A stretch of 64,000 nucleotides of DNA, taken from positions 47,970 through 111,969 of the forward strand of contig JAPDRN010000114.1 in assembly GCA_030247855.1 (NCBI GenBank), in the 5' to 3' direction. Source of the DNA: Knufia peltigerae (taxonomy: Eukaryota; Ascomycota; Eurotiomycetes; Chaetothyriales; Trichomeriaceae). The position numbers were made by a program, and so were the translations under genes. This document shows, one piece after another, positions 42,062-52,900 of this stretch; positions within the stretch are counted from its first letter, which is position 1, and the number at the start of each line of letters is the position of its first letter. Under the pieces are notes generated by a model. That model worked only from the letters and a program-made list of their open reading frames with translations. It was not told where the DNA came from and did not search any database.

Positions 42062-43225
42062 TCAGTCCGGGGCACGCAGGCGGGCCAGCAGGCTGACCAA
42101 TACAAACAACAGGGCAACGGCAACGCCGTTGTGCGCCACTGCCACTTCCAGCGGCAGTGCAAGCTTCACATTGAGGATGCCGAGGGTGACCTGCAGCACC
42201 AGCAGCGCGACCAGGGCCGAGGCCCAGCCACGCATGCTCGGCAGCCGGAACAGGCGCAGGCCCAGCCACAGCATGTAGACGGCAACGACAATCGCGAACA
42301 GGCGATGGGCCATCTGGATGGCGATGCGCGAGGCACCGTCGAGCACGCCGCCTTCGTAGTCCACACCAATGCCGCGCCACAGGGTGAAGCCCTCGGCGAA
42401 GTTGTGCTGCGGCCACCACTGGTTGGCGCAGCGCGGGAAGTTGTCCAGCGAGGCGCTGCCACCGCCGCAGGCCAGTGCCGCATAGTTGGCACTGACCCAG
42501 CCGCCGAGCGCGATCTGGGTAACCAGCACCGCCACACCGATGCGCAGCAGCCACTTCAGCTTCGGCGCCTCGGCCAGGGTGATCGGCATATGCGTGGCAC
42601 GCCAGGCCATCCACACCAGCAGGCCGAACATCAGCATGCCGCCCAGCAGATGGCCCATCACCACGATCGGCTTGAGCAGCAGGGTCACCGTCCACATGCC
42701 CAGCAGGGCCTGGAAGATCACCACCGCCAGCGTCAGCAGCGCGGCGCGCGCCAGGTCGATGTTGCTCCAGCGCAGCGCCGCGATCAGCAGGATGGCCTCG
42801 CCGATCAGCGCCAGCGCGCTGGCGGTTCCATGCCAACCCATCATGTACAGCGGTATGCCCGCGGCCACCAGCACGCAGGCGGTGACCACCGCCGTGCTTC
42901 CGAAACGACGCTTGCGCGTGGCCAACAGCGCCAGGGTCAGGATCTCGATGCCGAGCGCACCCGCCAGGAAGCGGTGCACCTGCTCACGCCAGGCCTTGTG
43001 CGTTTCCAGCGGACGGATCTCCGCCGCCGGATGCCCGATGGTCTCTTCCACGTGCTGCGGCCAGGTCGCCTGCCCGTAGCAGGTCGGCCAGTCCGGGCAG
43101 CTCAGGCCGGCATCGGACAGGCGCACGAACGCGCCGAACATGATCGTGCTCGCGGTCATGATCATGGCGAACCACGCCAGGCGGTGGAAATTGCGGTGCA
43201 GCGCCGGACGCGCGGAAAGGCTCAT
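42062..43225 (-). CDS. ctaA: haem A synthase (CtaA/COX15)
   Basis: Integral membrane protein of 387 aa with eight helices. Oxidises the C8 methyl of haem O to formyl, making haem A for cytochrome aa3. COX15 blocks: [20 protein letters not shown], haem ligands in [16 protein letters not shown], and [18 protein letters not shown]. The ATG at 43225 is preferred over the TTG one codon upstream. Ten nt after the SCO-like gene and four nt before cyoE. Confidence 0.93.
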   Translation of the reverse strand: MSLSARPALHRNFHRLAWFAMIMTASTIMFGAFVRLSDAGLSCPDWPTCYGQATWPQHVEETIGHPAAEIRPLETHKAWREQVHRFLAGALGIEILTLALLATRKRRFGSTAVVTACVLVAAGIPLYMMGWHGTASALALIGEAILLIAALRWSNIDLARAALLTLAVVIFQALLGMWTVTLLLKPIVVMGHLLGGMLMFGLLVWMAWRATHMPITLAEAPKLKWLLRIGVAVLVTQIALGGWVSANYAALACGGGSASLDNFPRCANQWWPQHNFAEGFTLWRGIGVDYEGGVLDGASRIAIQMAHRLFAIVVAVYMLWLGLRLFRLPSMRGWASALVALLVLQVTLGILNVKLALPLEVAVAHNGVAVALLFVLVSLLARLRAPD

Positions 43226-43235
43226 CAAACGGGAC

Positions 43236-43805
43236 TCACTTCAGTTTCAGCAACGTGGCCATGTCCTTGCGCAGGCCTCCGAGATCGCTCCCGGGGGCAT
43301 GACGCATGATCACGAAGCCGTTCGGATCGATCACGTAGACCGGCAGACCCGCCGGATCATCGACGCCGGGCAGCGCCGCGCGCAGGGCTGGCGACGGGGC
43401 CAGCGGCCGCAGCGCGGGCAGCGAGGCGATCGACGCCGGTGGTGTTCCCAGCCACAGGATTTCGACATTATCGGCGTTATGGCCGAACAGCTGCCACACC
43501 TTGCCCAGTCCCTGCGACAAAGTGACGCACTGCGCGTCGCAGGCACCAGCCGGTGCCACCAGCAGGCGCCATGTGCGTGCGTCGGGGTTCCAAGGGTAGG
43601 ACGCGCCATTGGCCAGCGTCGGCGGTTGCTGGCGCAGATCCACCGGCGGCTTCAGCAATTGACCACTGTTGCGATGCGCGGTCGGCTGCCAGCCGGAGAA
43701 ACGCAGGATGGCGGCCAGCGCCATCGCCCCGAAGAAAACGGCGAACAGCAGCACCAGGGTCCGGCGGCCATTGCCGCGCGCCTGCGGGGAGGTAGCAGTG
43801 TTCAT
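43236..43805 (-). CDS. SCO1-like cytochrome oxidase assembly protein
   Basis: Protein of 189 aa with one N-terminal membrane helix (LVLLFAVFFGAMALAAIL) and a periplasmic thioredoxin-like domain. GACDAQC gives a CxxxC pair as in copper-carrying SCO1, and PVYVIDPNGFVIMRHAPGSD has a conserved-looking His. This form is common between SURF1 and ctaA genes and is usually left as hypothetical; a role in CuA loading is inference. An ATG three codons upstream (43814) is also possible. Ten nt before ctaA. Confidence 0.7.
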   Translation of the reverse strand: MNTATSPQARGNGRRTLVLLFAVFFGAMALAAILRFSGWQPTAHRNSGQLLKPPVDLRQQPPTLANGASYPWNPDARTWRLLVAPAGACDAQCVTLSQGLGKVWQLFGHNADNVEILWLGTPPASIASLPALRPLAPSPALRAALPGVDDPAGLPVYVIDPNGFVIMRHAPGSDLGGLRKDMATLLKLK

Positions 43806-43834
43806 GCGGGGCATTTTCTCATGGTTGGGAAAGG

Positions 43835-43859
43835 GATGCCGGCCAGCGGCCGGTACTAC
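43835..43859 (-). repeat. SMAG/REP palindrome
   Basis: TGCCGGCC-AGC-GGCCGGTA ending in CTAC; overlaps the stop codon of the SURF1 gene, lying between it and the SCO-like gene. Confidence 0.8.
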
Positions 43860-44572
43860 CGGGCAACGGGCCGCTTCCTGCGCCATTCCAATACCAGCGC
43901 CACCACCAGCACGGTCAGCGCCAGCCCGAACCACTGCACGGCGTAACCCAGGTGGCGCTGCGGCGGCAGCGTGTTCGGCAGCAGGTCGAGATCGCGCTCA
44001 TCGCCGAACGGCAACGCCGGATCCAGCCGCAGCACGCGCTCGGGCAACGACGGCAGGCCCAGCGCGGCGGCCAGGCCATCGGCGGGAAGGCGACTGGCCA
44101 GCCAGCGCCCTGCAACATCGGTGGAGGTGAACGCCGGCCCCAGCGCCAGCCCGGCCGAGGGAGGCGGCGCCAACAGGCCACGTACGTCCACCGGCGACGG
44201 CGGTGCCGCCACCACCGGCAACGTGCGGTCGGGCGGCAGCGCGCGCCAGCCCAGGTCCACCAGCAACACGCTGCCCGCGTCGCTGCGGAACGGACGATAG
44301 ATCTTCACTCCGGCGCGGCCGTGGCGGGTCTGGTTGTCCAGCAGCACCACGCCCGGCAGGAAGCGACCGTGATCGGCCACGCCATGCAGCGCGCCCTGCG
44401 CCGCCAGCGCCTGTGCCAACGGCATCGCCTGCGCCACGGCCGGGGCCTGCGCGTCCAGCAACGCCTGTTTGGCATGCATCCGCTGCAGCTGCCACAGGCC
44501 AAGCGCGGTGAATCCGGCCATTGCCAGCAGCGCCATCAGCCATCCGATCAGGCGCGTGTGCTGGCGCATCAT
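43856..44572 (-). CDS. SURF1-family oxidase assembly factor
   Basis: Protein of 238 aa with the SURF1 plan: an N-terminal helix (WLMALLAMAGFTALGLWQL), a periplasmic domain, and a C-terminal helix (WFGLALTVLVVALVLEW). WQLQRMHAKQALLD and the final block RHLGYAVQWFGLA are family markers. Helps haem A insertion into subunit I. The ATG at 44572 is preferred (another ATG follows); the TTG at 44587 is less likely. Its stop codon overlaps a SMAG. Confidence 0.88.
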   Translation of the reverse strand: MMRQHTRLIGWLMALLAMAGFTALGLWQLQRMHAKQALLDAQAPAVAQAMPLAQALAAQGALHGVADHGRFLPGVVLLDNQTRHGRAGVKIYRPFRSDAGSVLLVDLGWRALPPDRTLPVVAAPPSPVDVRGLLAPPPSAGLALGPAFTSTDVAGRWLASRLPADGLAAALGLPSLPERVLRLDPALPFGDERDLDLLPNTLPPQRHLGYAVQWFGLALTVLVVALVLEWRRKRPVAR

Positions 44573-44629
44573 GACAAGTCCGCGCAAACGCGGTCAGATA
44601 GGCACATCCACCCTGCCCTCGAGCCGCGC

Positions 44630-44848
44630 ATGAGTGATTCGCTGAAGACCCTGCTGGTAATCGCGTTTCTGATCGTCATCGTCTGGAATCTGGGCGCCGG
44701 CCTGTATTACCTGCTGGTGGACCGCGGCCAGACCAAGCGCACGGTCAATGCACTGACCCGCCGCATCGGAGTGTCGGTGGCGTTGATCGTACTGGTGATG
44801 GTGTGCATCTACATGGGCTGGATCAAACCGCACGGCATCGGCAACTGA
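44630..44848 (+). CDS. DUF2909 twin-transmembrane protein
   Basis: Protein of 72 aa with two helices, TLLVIAFLIVIVWNLGAGLY and VSVALIVLVMVCIYMGWI, joined by RGQTKRTVNALTRRIG. This is the DUF2909 family that accompanies cytochrome oxidase genes. It lies on the opposite strand to all the other cta genes, between subunit III and SURF1; I recall the same inverted arrangement in Pseudomonas. Function unknown. Confidence 0.85.
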   Translation: MSDSLKTLLVIAFLIVIVWNLGAGLYYLLVDRGQTKRTVNALTRRIGVSVALIVLVMVCIYMGWIKPHGIGN

Positions 44849-44901
44849 CGCCACATCAGACCAGGCAGCGCCGGCGGCTGAGGCTGCCGACGCCTGCGCG
44901 G

Positions 44902-45777
44902 TCAAAGCACGTAGACGAACAGGAACAGCATCAGCCACACCACGTCGACGAAGTGCCAGTACCACGCGGCCGCTTCGAAAGCGAAATGGTTGTCGCGGGT
45001 GAAGTGTCCCTTCGCCGACCGCAGCCACATCACGATCAGCATGATTGTTCCCAGCAGCACGTGTGCGCCGTGGAAGCCGGTCAGCATGAAGAAGGTGGAA
45101 CCGTAGATGCCCGAGCCGAGCGTCAGGTTCAGTTCCTTGTAGGCGTGGATGTACTCCTCGGCCTGCAGGGTGAGGAAGCCGAGGCCGAGCAGTACGGTCA
45201 GGCCCAGCCAGATCAGCAGCTGGCGGCGGTTGCCCGCCTTCAGCGCATGATGGGCGATGGTCAGGGTCACGCCCGAGGTCAACAGGATCAGCGTATTGAT
45301 CAGCGGCAGGCCCCAGGCCGGGATCGTCTGGAACGCGCCACCGATCGCTGCCGGGCCATTGGTCGGCCAGCCGGCCGAGTAGCCCTGCCACAGCAGCTCG
45401 TTGGTCATCACCCCGCGCCCTTCGCCGCTCAACCACGACAGGCCGAGGTGGCGGGTGTAGAACAGCGCACCGAAGAAGGCACCGAAGAACATCACTTCGG
45501 AGAAGATGAACCAGACCATCCCCATCCGGAACGAACCGTCCACCTGCCGGTTGTAGTTGCCGGCCTGCGACTCGCGCACCACATCGCTGAACCACCAGAA
45601 CAGGGTCAACACCAGCATCGCCACGCCGATGTAGAAGGTCCAGCGGCCCCAGCTGGCGTCATTGAGCCAGCTGGCCACGCCGACCATGGTCACCATCATC
45701 GCGATGGAACCGACGAACGGCCATTTGCTCTGGGCCGGGACGAAGTACACGTTGGCGTCGGTAGGTGTCTGGGCCAT
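44902..45777 (-). CDS. ctaE: cytochrome c oxidase subunit III
   Basis: Protein of 291 aa with seven helices. YFVPAQSKWPFVGSIAMMVT at the N-terminus, GMVWFIFSEVMFFGAFFGAL with the conserved Glu, and FHGAHVLLGTIMLIVMWLRS are typical of aa3 oxidase subunit III. ATG at 45777 chosen by family; the long upstream frame is shadow of ctaG. Fourteen nt after ctaG. Confidence 0.95.
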   Translation of the reverse strand: MAQTPTDANVYFVPAQSKWPFVGSIAMMVTMVGVASWLNDASWGRWTFYIGVAMLVLTLFWWFSDVVRESQAGNYNRQVDGSFRMGMVWFIFSEVMFFGAFFGALFYTRHLGLSWLSGEGRGVMTNELLWQGYSAGWPTNGPAAIGGAFQTIPAWGLPLINTLILLTSGVTLTIAHHALKAGNRRQLLIWLGLTVLLGLGFLTLQAEEYIHAYKELNLTLGSGIYGSTFFMLTGFHGAHVLLGTIMLIVMWLRSAKGHFTRDNHFAFEAAAWYWHFVDVVWLMLFLFVYVL

Positions 45778-45791
45778 GGTCGGTATCCGGG

Positions 45792-46382
45792 TCAGGGAGC
45801 AGCGTGGGCGCCTTCCGAGGTGGCGGCCGGAGCCAGCCGATCGGACAACGCATCGTTGCGGTAGAAGGTGTAGGACAAGGTGATCGTCCGGATTTCCGGC
45901 GGCAGGTCCGGATCGACGATGAAGCGCACCGGCATGTCGCGCGTCTCGCCGGCCTGCAGGGTCTGCGCGGTGAAGCAGAAGCACTCGGTCTTGCTGAAGA
46001 ATCCGGACGCGCGCGCCGGTGCCACTGAAGGCACCGCGCTGCCGACCACCGCCTGCTGGCTGTCGTTGCGGGCGAAGTACAGCGCCTCGTTGAGCTCGCC
46101 AGGCACCACATCCATGGTCAGCTGCTCGGGATGGAACGACCACGGCAGCCGCGAATTGACCCCGCCATCGAACTCCACCCGCACGGTGCGCTTGCCACTG
46201 GCGGCACCGGTACTGGCTTCACTGCCCGGGCCACGCTCCAGGCGCACGCCGAATACCTTCTCGCAGGCGATGCGATACAGCGGCACCAGCGAAAACGTCA
46301 GCAGGAACACCACCACCGCAACGCCGATCAGGCGCGGCAGGCCGGCGCTGCGTGACGGAGTGGTGGCCGGCGTTTCGCTCAT
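45792..46382 (-). CDS. ctaG: cytochrome c oxidase assembly protein Cox11
   Basis: Protein of 196 aa: one N-terminal helix ([19 protein letters not shown]) and a periplasmic immunoglobulin-like domain. Copper-binding CFCF occurs in [13 protein letters not shown], with a further Cys after the helix ([10 protein letters not shown]). Delivers CuB to subunit I. Start at ATG 46382 overlaps the preceding small gene by four nt (ATGA). Confidence 0.95.
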   Translation of the reverse strand: MSETPATTPSRSAGLPRLIGVAVVVFLLTFSLVPLYRIACEKVFGVRLERGPGSEASTGAASGKRTVRVEFDGGVNSRLPWSFHPEQLTMDVVPGELNEALYFARNDSQQAVVGSAVPSVAPARASGFFSKTECFCFTAQTLQAGETRDMPVRFIVDPDLPPEIRTITLSYTFYRNDALSDRLAPAATSEGAHAAP

Positions 46383-46606
46383 CGACCGATCACGCCGCTG
46401 AGGATGAAGCCGACGTAGACCAGCACGGCGATCGCGCCCACCCACAGCGCGGTGCGCTTGGCGCGCTGACGCTGCTGCTCGATGCCGTGGATCTGGCTGT
46501 CGCTCTGGTAGAGCCGATCGCTGGTCGGCTGCGCTTGGCCGGACGACACGCTGTCAGCCGAGCGTGGCTCGGCTCTGGCGGCAATGATCGGGCTCTCGTT
46601 ATGCAT
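46379..46606 (-). CDS. small cytochrome oxidase assembly-type protein
   Basis: Protein of 75 aa with one C-terminal helix ([20 protein letters not shown]) and a hydrophilic N-terminus. Small single-helix proteins at exactly this position, between ctaD and ctaG, are found in many proteobacterial oxidase operons and are thought to aid assembly. Eight nt after ctaD, four-nt overlap with ctaG, so translational coupling is likely. ATG at 46606. Confidence 0.75.
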   Translation of the reverse strand: MHNESPIIAARAEPRSADSVSSGQAQPTSDRLYQSDSQIHGIEQQRQRAKRTALWVGAIAVLVYVGFILSGVIGR

Positions 46607-46614
46607 GCACCACC

Positions 46615-48222
46615 TCAATGACCGATATCGTCGTGGGCCAGGTCACCCGGGCGTATGGTCGGCGGCGTGGTGAAGGTGTGCGCCGGTGCCGGCGACGGCA
46701 GCGTCCACTCCAGGCCACGCGCACCTTCCCAGGAGCGCGCCTCGGCCTTCTCGCCATTGCGCAGCGAGGACAGCAGGATCGCCGCCATCATGAACGGCGT
46801 GGCGAACATGCCGAACGCACCGATCGAACTGATCAGGTTCCAGTCGGCGAACGCCACCGAGTAATCGGGGATGCGCCGCGGCATGCCGGCCAGGCCGAGG
46901 AAGTGCTGCGGGAAGAACAGCAGGTTGACGAACACGATCGACCACCAGAAGTGCACCTTGGCCCACTTCTCGCTGTACATGCGCCCGGTCCACTTCGGCC
47001 ACCAGTAGTACACCGCCGCGATCAGCGCGAACACCGCGCCGGTCACCAGCACGTAGTGGAAGTGGGCAACCACGAAGTAGGTGTCGTGGTACTGGAAGTC
47101 GGCGGCCACGATCGCCAGCATCAGGCCGGAGAACCCGCCGATGGTGAACAGGATGACGAACGCCACCGACCACAGCATGGGGGCTTCGAAGGTGAGCGAA
47201 CCGCGCCACATCGTGCTGACCCAGTTGAACACCTTCACCCCGGTCGGGATCGAGATCAGCATGGTGGCGAACATGAAGTAGATCTCGCCGCCCAGCGGCA
47301 TGCCCACGGTGAACATATGGTGGGCCCAGACGATGAATGACAGGAACGCGATCGCCGCGGTGGCGTAGACCATCGCCTGGTAGCCGAACAGCGGCTTGCG
47401 GCTGAAGGTCGGGATGATCTCGCTGACCACGCCGAAGGCGGGCAGGATCATGATGTAGACCTCGGGATGGCCGAAGAACCAGAAGATGTGCTGGAACATC
47501 ACCGGGTCGCCACCACCGGCTGCATTGAAGAAGCTGGTGCCGAAGAACTTGTCGGTCAGCAGCATCGTCACCGCCCCGGCCAGCACCGGCATCACCGCGA
47601 TCAGCAGGAACGCAGTGATCAGCCAGGCCCAGCAGAAGATCGGCATCTTCAGCAGGTCGATGCCGGGCGCGCGCATGTTCAGCACCGTAGCGATGATGTT
47701 GATCGCGCCCATGATCGAACTGATGCCGGCCACGTGGATGGCGAACACGGTGAACGCCACGTTGTAGCCGCCCTGCAGCGACAGCGGCGGGTACAGCGTC
47801 CAGCCACCGGCCGGCGCACCACCGGGCAGCAGGAAGGTCAGCAGCAGCAGGCTGAAGGCCACCGGCAACAGCCAGAACGACCAGTTGTTCATGCGCGGCA
47901 GCGCCATGTCCGGCGCGCCGATCTGCAGCGGGATCATCCAGTTGGCCAGGCCGACGAAGGCCGGCATCACCCCGCCGAAGATCATCACCAGCGCATGCAC
48001 GGTGGTCAGCTGGTTGAAGATTTCCGGACGGATGTACTGGATGCCGGGCTGGGCCAGTTCCAGCCGGATCAGCACGCTCATGAACGCACCGATGACGAAC
48101 ATGATGAAGCTGAAACCCAGGTACAGCGTGCCGATGTCCTTGTGGTTGGTCGAGAAGAACCAACGCTCGAAGAAGCTCTGCGGGTGATGGTGATCGTCGT
48201 GCCCAACTGCCGAGTGCGCCAT
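46615..48222 (-). CDS. ctaD: cytochrome c oxidase subunit I (aa3 type)
   Basis: Protein of 535 aa with 12 helices, the catalytic subunit that reduces O2 and pumps protons. Haem a ligand His in TTVHALVMIFGG, CuB ligands in WFFGHPEVYIMILP and VWAHHMFTVG, haem ligands in VVAHFHYVLV. A His-rich N-terminus (HDDHHHP) precedes FERWFFSTNHKDIGTLYL. ATG at 48222; the frame beyond is not similar. Sixty-one nt after ctaC. Confidence 0.97.
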   Translation of the reverse strand: MAHSAVGHDDHHHPQSFFERWFFSTNHKDIGTLYLGFSFIMFVIGAFMSVLIRLELAQPGIQYIRPEIFNQLTTVHALVMIFGGVMPAFVGLANWMIPLQIGAPDMALPRMNNWSFWLLPVAFSLLLLTFLLPGGAPAGGWTLYPPLSLQGGYNVAFTVFAIHVAGISSIMGAINIIATVLNMRAPGIDLLKMPIFCWAWLITAFLLIAVMPVLAGAVTMLLTDKFFGTSFFNAAGGGDPVMFQHIFWFFGHPEVYIMILPAFGVVSEIIPTFSRKPLFGYQAMVYATAAIAFLSFIVWAHHMFTVGMPLGGEIYFMFATMLISIPTGVKVFNWVSTMWRGSLTFEAPMLWSVAFVILFTIGGFSGLMLAIVAADFQYHDTYFVVAHFHYVLVTGAVFALIAAVYYWWPKWTGRMYSEKWAKVHFWWSIVFVNLLFFPQHFLGLAGMPRRIPDYSVAFADWNLISSIGAFGMFATPFMMAAILLSSLRNGEKAEARSWEGARGLEWTLPSPAPAHTFTTPPTIRPGDLAHDDIGH

Positions 48223-48283
48223 TGCAAAACACCTCTCAGGATCGGTTGTCGCCGCGGCCGCGACACGGCCGCGGACAGTTACA

Positions 48284-49231
48284 TCAGGCTCCGCTGGCCG
48301 CCGCGGCAGACGCGTTGCCCGCCTCGGCGGCGGCCGGTGCTGCCGGCTGCGCCGGCGTTTCACTGGCAGGTGCGGTGGGTTCGGCAGGCGCGGCCGGTGC
48401 AGGCGCCGGTTTGCGCTGCGCCAGCCACTGCTTGAATTCTTCCTTGGACACCGCCTCGACCACGATCGGCATGAAGCCATGGTCCTTGCCGCACAGCTCC
48501 GCGCACTGGCCGCGGTAGACACCGGGCTGCTCGATGCTGGTCCAGGCTTCGTTGATGAAGCCGGGAATGGCGTCCTGCTTCCAGCCCAGCGCCGGCACCC
48601 ACCAGGCGTGGATCACATCGTCGGAGGTGATGACGAAGCGCACCTTGGTATCCACCGGCAGTACCAGCCGGTTGTCGACATCCAGCAGGTAGTGCGGGTG
48701 GCTCTCGCGGGTCGGTACCTTGCCACTCTGCCGCATGCGGTCGGACTCGCGGTCCAAACGGCTGGTGAAGGTCACGTTCTCGCCCAGGTACTCGTACTTC
48801 CACATCCACTGGTAGCCGGTGACCTTGACCGTCATCTCGGCATCGCGGGTGTCATACATCTTGATCAGGTTGGCCGTGGCCGGCCACGCCATCACCACCA
48901 GGATGACCACCGGAATCACCGTCCAGATGACCTCGGCCTTGGTGTTGTGGCTGAAGGTGGCGGCGACCGCACCCTTGGACTTGCGGAACTTGAACATCGC
49001 GTAGGCCATGGCGCCGAACACGATCACGCCGATCACCGTACAGACGATCAGCGAGAGGTTGTTCGATTCCCAGGCCAGGCGCGAGGTCTGGGTCACCCCC
49101 TTGCCCATGTTCAACTGCCACGGCTTTGGATCGGCCGCCTGGGCTAGCACCGTCCCCGGCATCGACAGCAGGGCCCCCATCACGGCGGCCATTGCAACGC
49201 ACTTCGTGCCCCACCCTCTGCTTTGCTTCAT
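48284..49231 (-). CDS. ctaC: cytochrome c oxidase subunit II
   Basis: Protein of 315 aa: signal peptide (AAVMGALLSMPGTVLAQA), two membrane helices and a periplasmic CuA cupredoxin domain with VIHAWWVPALGWKQD and GQCAELCGKDHGFMP, which hold the Cys, His and Met ligands. A C-terminal tail of about 48 residues rich in Ala and Pro follows the domain and has no cytochrome c motif, so this is not a caa3-type fusion. ATG at 49231. Opens the structural part of the operon, 11 nt after the DUF2244 gene. Confidence 0.95.
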   Translation of the reverse strand: MKQSRGWGTKCVAMAAVMGALLSMPGTVLAQAADPKPWQLNMGKGVTQTSRLAWESNNLSLIVCTVIGVIVFGAMAYAMFKFRKSKGAVAATFSHNTKAEVIWTVIPVVILVVMAWPATANLIKMYDTRDAEMTVKVTGYQWMWKYEYLGENVTFTSRLDRESDRMRQSGKVPTRESHPHYLLDVDNRLVLPVDTKVRFVITSDDVIHAWWVPALGWKQDAIPGFINEAWTSIEQPGVYRGQCAELCGKDHGFMPIVVEAVSKEEFKQWLAQRKPAPAPAAPAEPTAPASETPAQPAAPAAAEAGNASAAAASGA

Positions 49232-49242
49232 TGCCTAGACCC

Positions 49243-49719
49243 TTAGCGTCGTCGGTTGCCGCCATCGCTGGCGGCGAGCAAATCTTCAAGCGTTTCAACA
49301 AGCGTTTGACGTTCGGCCGGCGCGAGAAAACTCCCCACCTCCACCTGCCGGCCGCTGGATGCCAGCCGGACCCTCTGGTCGTCGGTGAGCAGGCGCACCC
49401 AATGCGGATGAGCCCGGAACACCGGCGATCCACCGGGCACGGGGATGACCTCCACGCACGCCGGCACTACCCGGATCTCCTCCTGCCGTTCACCGCTGCG
49501 CCACAACGCGCGCAACGCAGTTGCCAGCAACAGGCTGTACAGCAGCGCGAACAGGGGGGCGAATGCGTTCCCGGCCACCCACCCGAAGGCGGACACCAGC
49601 CACATCACTCCCGACAACACAGCAAACAACAGGACGAACTGCCGGGCATCGAGCGCCCGTGGGGGACGCAGTCGCAGCTGCGTACCTGACCCATCCGGAG
49701 CTGTAAGCACCTCGATCAT
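49243..49719 (-). CDS. DUF2244 membrane protein
   Basis: Protein of 158 aa with two helices in the middle (FVLLFAVLSGVMWLVSAFGW and FAPLFALLYSLLLATALRAL) and a C-terminal domain with GSPVFRAHPHWVRL and QVEVGSFLAPAERQTLVETL. DUF2244 members sit beside cytochrome oxidase subunit II genes in many proteobacteria; the role is unknown. ATG at 49719 begins the domain. First gene of the cta transcription unit, 11 nt before ctaC. Confidence 0.85.
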   Translation of the reverse strand: MIEVLTAPDGSGTQLRLRPPRALDARQFVLLFAVLSGVMWLVSAFGWVAGNAFAPLFALLYSLLLATALRALWRSGERQEEIRVVPACVEVIPVPGGSPVFRAHPHWVRLLTDDQRVRLASSGRQVEVGSFLAPAERQTLVETLEDLLAASDGGNRRR

Positions 49720-49806
49720 GTCGCAACCGCGTTCCTGCCGCGGGAAACGTCTTGATGGTAGCCCTGCCCTCTCACCGGTAGCAAGGGTGCATTCACACTT
49801 TTTCCG

Positions 49807-49863
49807 ATGCTGCAACACAGCATGAGCCCAACGGCACGAATGACGAATTCGGCACAAAGTGCC
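49807..49863. promoter_or_regulatory. two dyads upstream of putA
   Basis: ATGCTG-CAACA-CAGCAT (49807-49823) and GGCAC-AAA-GTGCC (49851-49863), 130-186 nt before the putA start. They could be operators for a proline-responsive regulator; no regulator gene is adjacent. Confidence 0.3.
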
Positions 49864-49992
49864 TCAACTTTGCTGAACGCGCTGAATCCACCACCGCTAG
49901 GGGCTATCAGCATTCATGAAGGTGGCTGCGCGGGCCTTCCTGAAGTCGAAAAAATGATTAAAATCGCCAAGTTTTCCACTGGCCGGACCGGC

Positions 49993-52900
49993 ATGAACGC
50001 ACCTTCCTCTCCCATTGCCGCCAGCGACGCTCCGCGTCCCTCGGCGCTGCTGTCGCCGGAACTGCCGGCGCCCCCCAACCCGTTCCGCCAGGCCATCACC
50101 GATGCCTGGCTGAAGGACGAGGCCAGCCATGTGTGCGAACTGCTGGAGCAGGCACGCCTGCCGGCCGACGAGCAGGCCAAGGTGCAGGCGCTGGCCGCCG
50201 ACCTGGTCGCCCGCGTGCGCGTGCGCGCCAAGGACCAGGGCGCGATCGAAGCCTTCATGCGCCAGTACGACCTGGGCAGCGAGGAAGGCGTGCTGCTGAT
50301 GTGCGTGGCTGAGGCGCTGCTGCGCATTCCGGACCAGGAGACCGCCGACAAGCTGATCCGCGACAAGCTGGCCGATGCCGACTGGGAAAAGCACTTGGGC
50401 GGCAGCGACTCGGTGCTGGTCAACGCCTCCACCTGGGGCCTGATGCTGACCGGCAAGCTGGTGCAGATGAATGACGCCACCCGCGCCGATGCGCCCAGCG
50501 CGTTCAAGCGCCTGGTCGGCCGCGTCGGTGAGCCGGTGGTACGCCTGGCCGTGCGCCAGGCGATGAAGATCATGGGCCACCAGTTCGTCATGGGCCGCAC
50601 CATCAGCGAAGCGCTGGCACGCTCGCACAAGGGCGACAGCGCCAGCTACCGCTACTCGTTCGACATGCTCGGCGAAGGCGCGCTGACCATGAAGGACGCC
50701 CTGCGTTACCTGGAAGACTATCGTCGTGCGATCCACGCTATCGGTGGTGACCACAAGGCGCGTGGCGGCCGTGCCGATGGCGACGTCAACAACGCGCCGG
50801 GCATCTCGATCAAGCTGTCGGCGCTGTACCCGCGTTACGAGCACGCCAAGCGCGCGCGCGTGCTGAAGGACCTGGTGCCCGGCGTGCTGGAACTGGCGCA
50901 GCTGGCCAAGAGCTACGGCATCGGCTGCACCGTCGACGCCGAAGAGTCCGATCGCCTGGAGCTGTCGCTGGACATCATCGAGCAGGTGTTCGGCGACGCC
51001 TCGCTGTCCGGCTGGGATGGCTTCGGCGTGGTCGTGCAGGCCTACCAGAAGCGTACGCCGTACACGATCGACCACCTGGCCGACATGGCGCGCCGCGCCG
51101 GTCGCCGCCTGCAGGTGCGCCTGGTCAAGGGCGCCTACTGGGACGCCGAGATCAAGCGCGCACAGATCGAAGGCTACCCGGGCTACCCGGTGTTCACCCG
51201 CAAGCAGAACACCGACGTGTCCTACCTGGCCTGTGCCAAGCGTCTGTTTACCCATGCCGACGCGATCTACCCGATGTTCGCCACGCACAACGCGCACACC
51301 ATCGCCGCAGTGCGCAGCATCGCCAACGGCGGCGTGTACGAGCACCAGAAGCTGCACGGCATGGGCGACGACCTGTATGCCGAAGTGGTGCCGGCCGATC
51401 GCCTTGGCCTGCCCTGCCGCGTGTACGCCCCGGTCGGCTCGCATGAGGACCTGCTGCCGTACCTGGTGCGTCGCCTGCTGGAAAACGGCGCCAACTCCAG
51501 CTTCGTCAACCGCATCACCGACGAGCGCGTGCCGATCGCCGACCTGGTCCGCGATCCGGTCGAGATGGTGTCCTCGTTCGAATCGGGCACTCACTCTGCA
51601 ATCGCGCATCCCAAGATCCCGCTGCCGGTTGACCTGCTGCGCAGCCAGAACCACGACAGGAAGAACTCCATGGGCGCCAACCTCGCCAACGACAACGAAC
51701 TGCGCGCCCTGGCCGAGCAGCTCAACGCTGCAGTGAAGCCCTGGCAGGCCGCGCCGCTGGTGCCGGGCGCGAACCCGACCGGCGCCTCGCTGCAGGTGAC
51801 CAACCCGGCCGACACCCGCGAAGTGGTCGGCCAGTGGCAGGCCGCCGATGCCGCCACCGTGCAGAAGGCGCTGGCCAATGCCGTGGCCGCGCAGCCGGCC
51901 TGGAACCGCACCCCGGCCGCCAGCCGCGCCGCCATCCTCGAGCACGCCGCCGACCAGCTGGAAGTGCGCATGCCCGAATTCATGGCGCTGTGCGTGAAGG
52001 AAGCCGGCAAGAGCCTGCCCGACGGCATCGCCGAAGTACGCGAAGCGGTGGACTTCCTGCGCTATTACGCCAAGCAGGCGCGCGAGCAGTTCAGCCACGC
52101 CGAGAAGCTGCCCAGCCCGACCGGTGAATCCAACGAACTGCAGCTGCATGGCCGCGGCGTGTTCGTCTGCATCAGTCCGTGGAACTTCCCGCTGGCGATC
52201 TTCCTGGGCCAGGTGGCTGCCGCACTGGCCGCCGGCAACAGCGTGATCGCCAAGCCGGCCGAGCAGACCAACCTGATCGGCTACTACGCAGTGAAGCTGC
52301 TGCACGATGCCGGCGTGCCGGCTGACGTGGTGCAGTACCTGCCGGGCGATGGCGCCACCGTCGGTGCCGCGCTGACCGCCGACCCGCGCGTGGCCGGTGT
52401 GGCCTTCACCGGCTCCACCGACACCGCCCGTGCGATCAACCGCGCGATGGCTGCACGCGATGCCGCCATCGGCGTGCTGATCGCCGAGACCGGCGGCCAG
52501 AACGCCTTCATCGCCGACTCCTCGGCGCTGCCGGAACAGCTGGTCAAGGACGCGATCGGTTCGGCCTTCACCTCCGCCGGCCAGCGCTGCTCGGCCGCGC
52601 GCGTGCTGTTCGTGCAGGACGACATCGCCGACAAGGTGATGACGATGCTGGCCGGTGCGATGAAGGAACTGAAGGTCGGCAACCCCGGCCTGCTGTCCAC
52701 CGACGTCGGCCCGGTGATCGACGCCGATGCACTGAAGATCCTGCAGGACCACGCCGTGCGCATGGACCGCGAAGCGCGCCTGATCGCTGCGGCCGAACTG
52801 TCCGCCGAAGCGGCCAACGGCACCTTCTTCGCACCGCGTGCGTACGAACTGAAGGATCTGGGCCAGCTGCAGAAGGAAATCTTCGGGCCGGTGCTGCACG

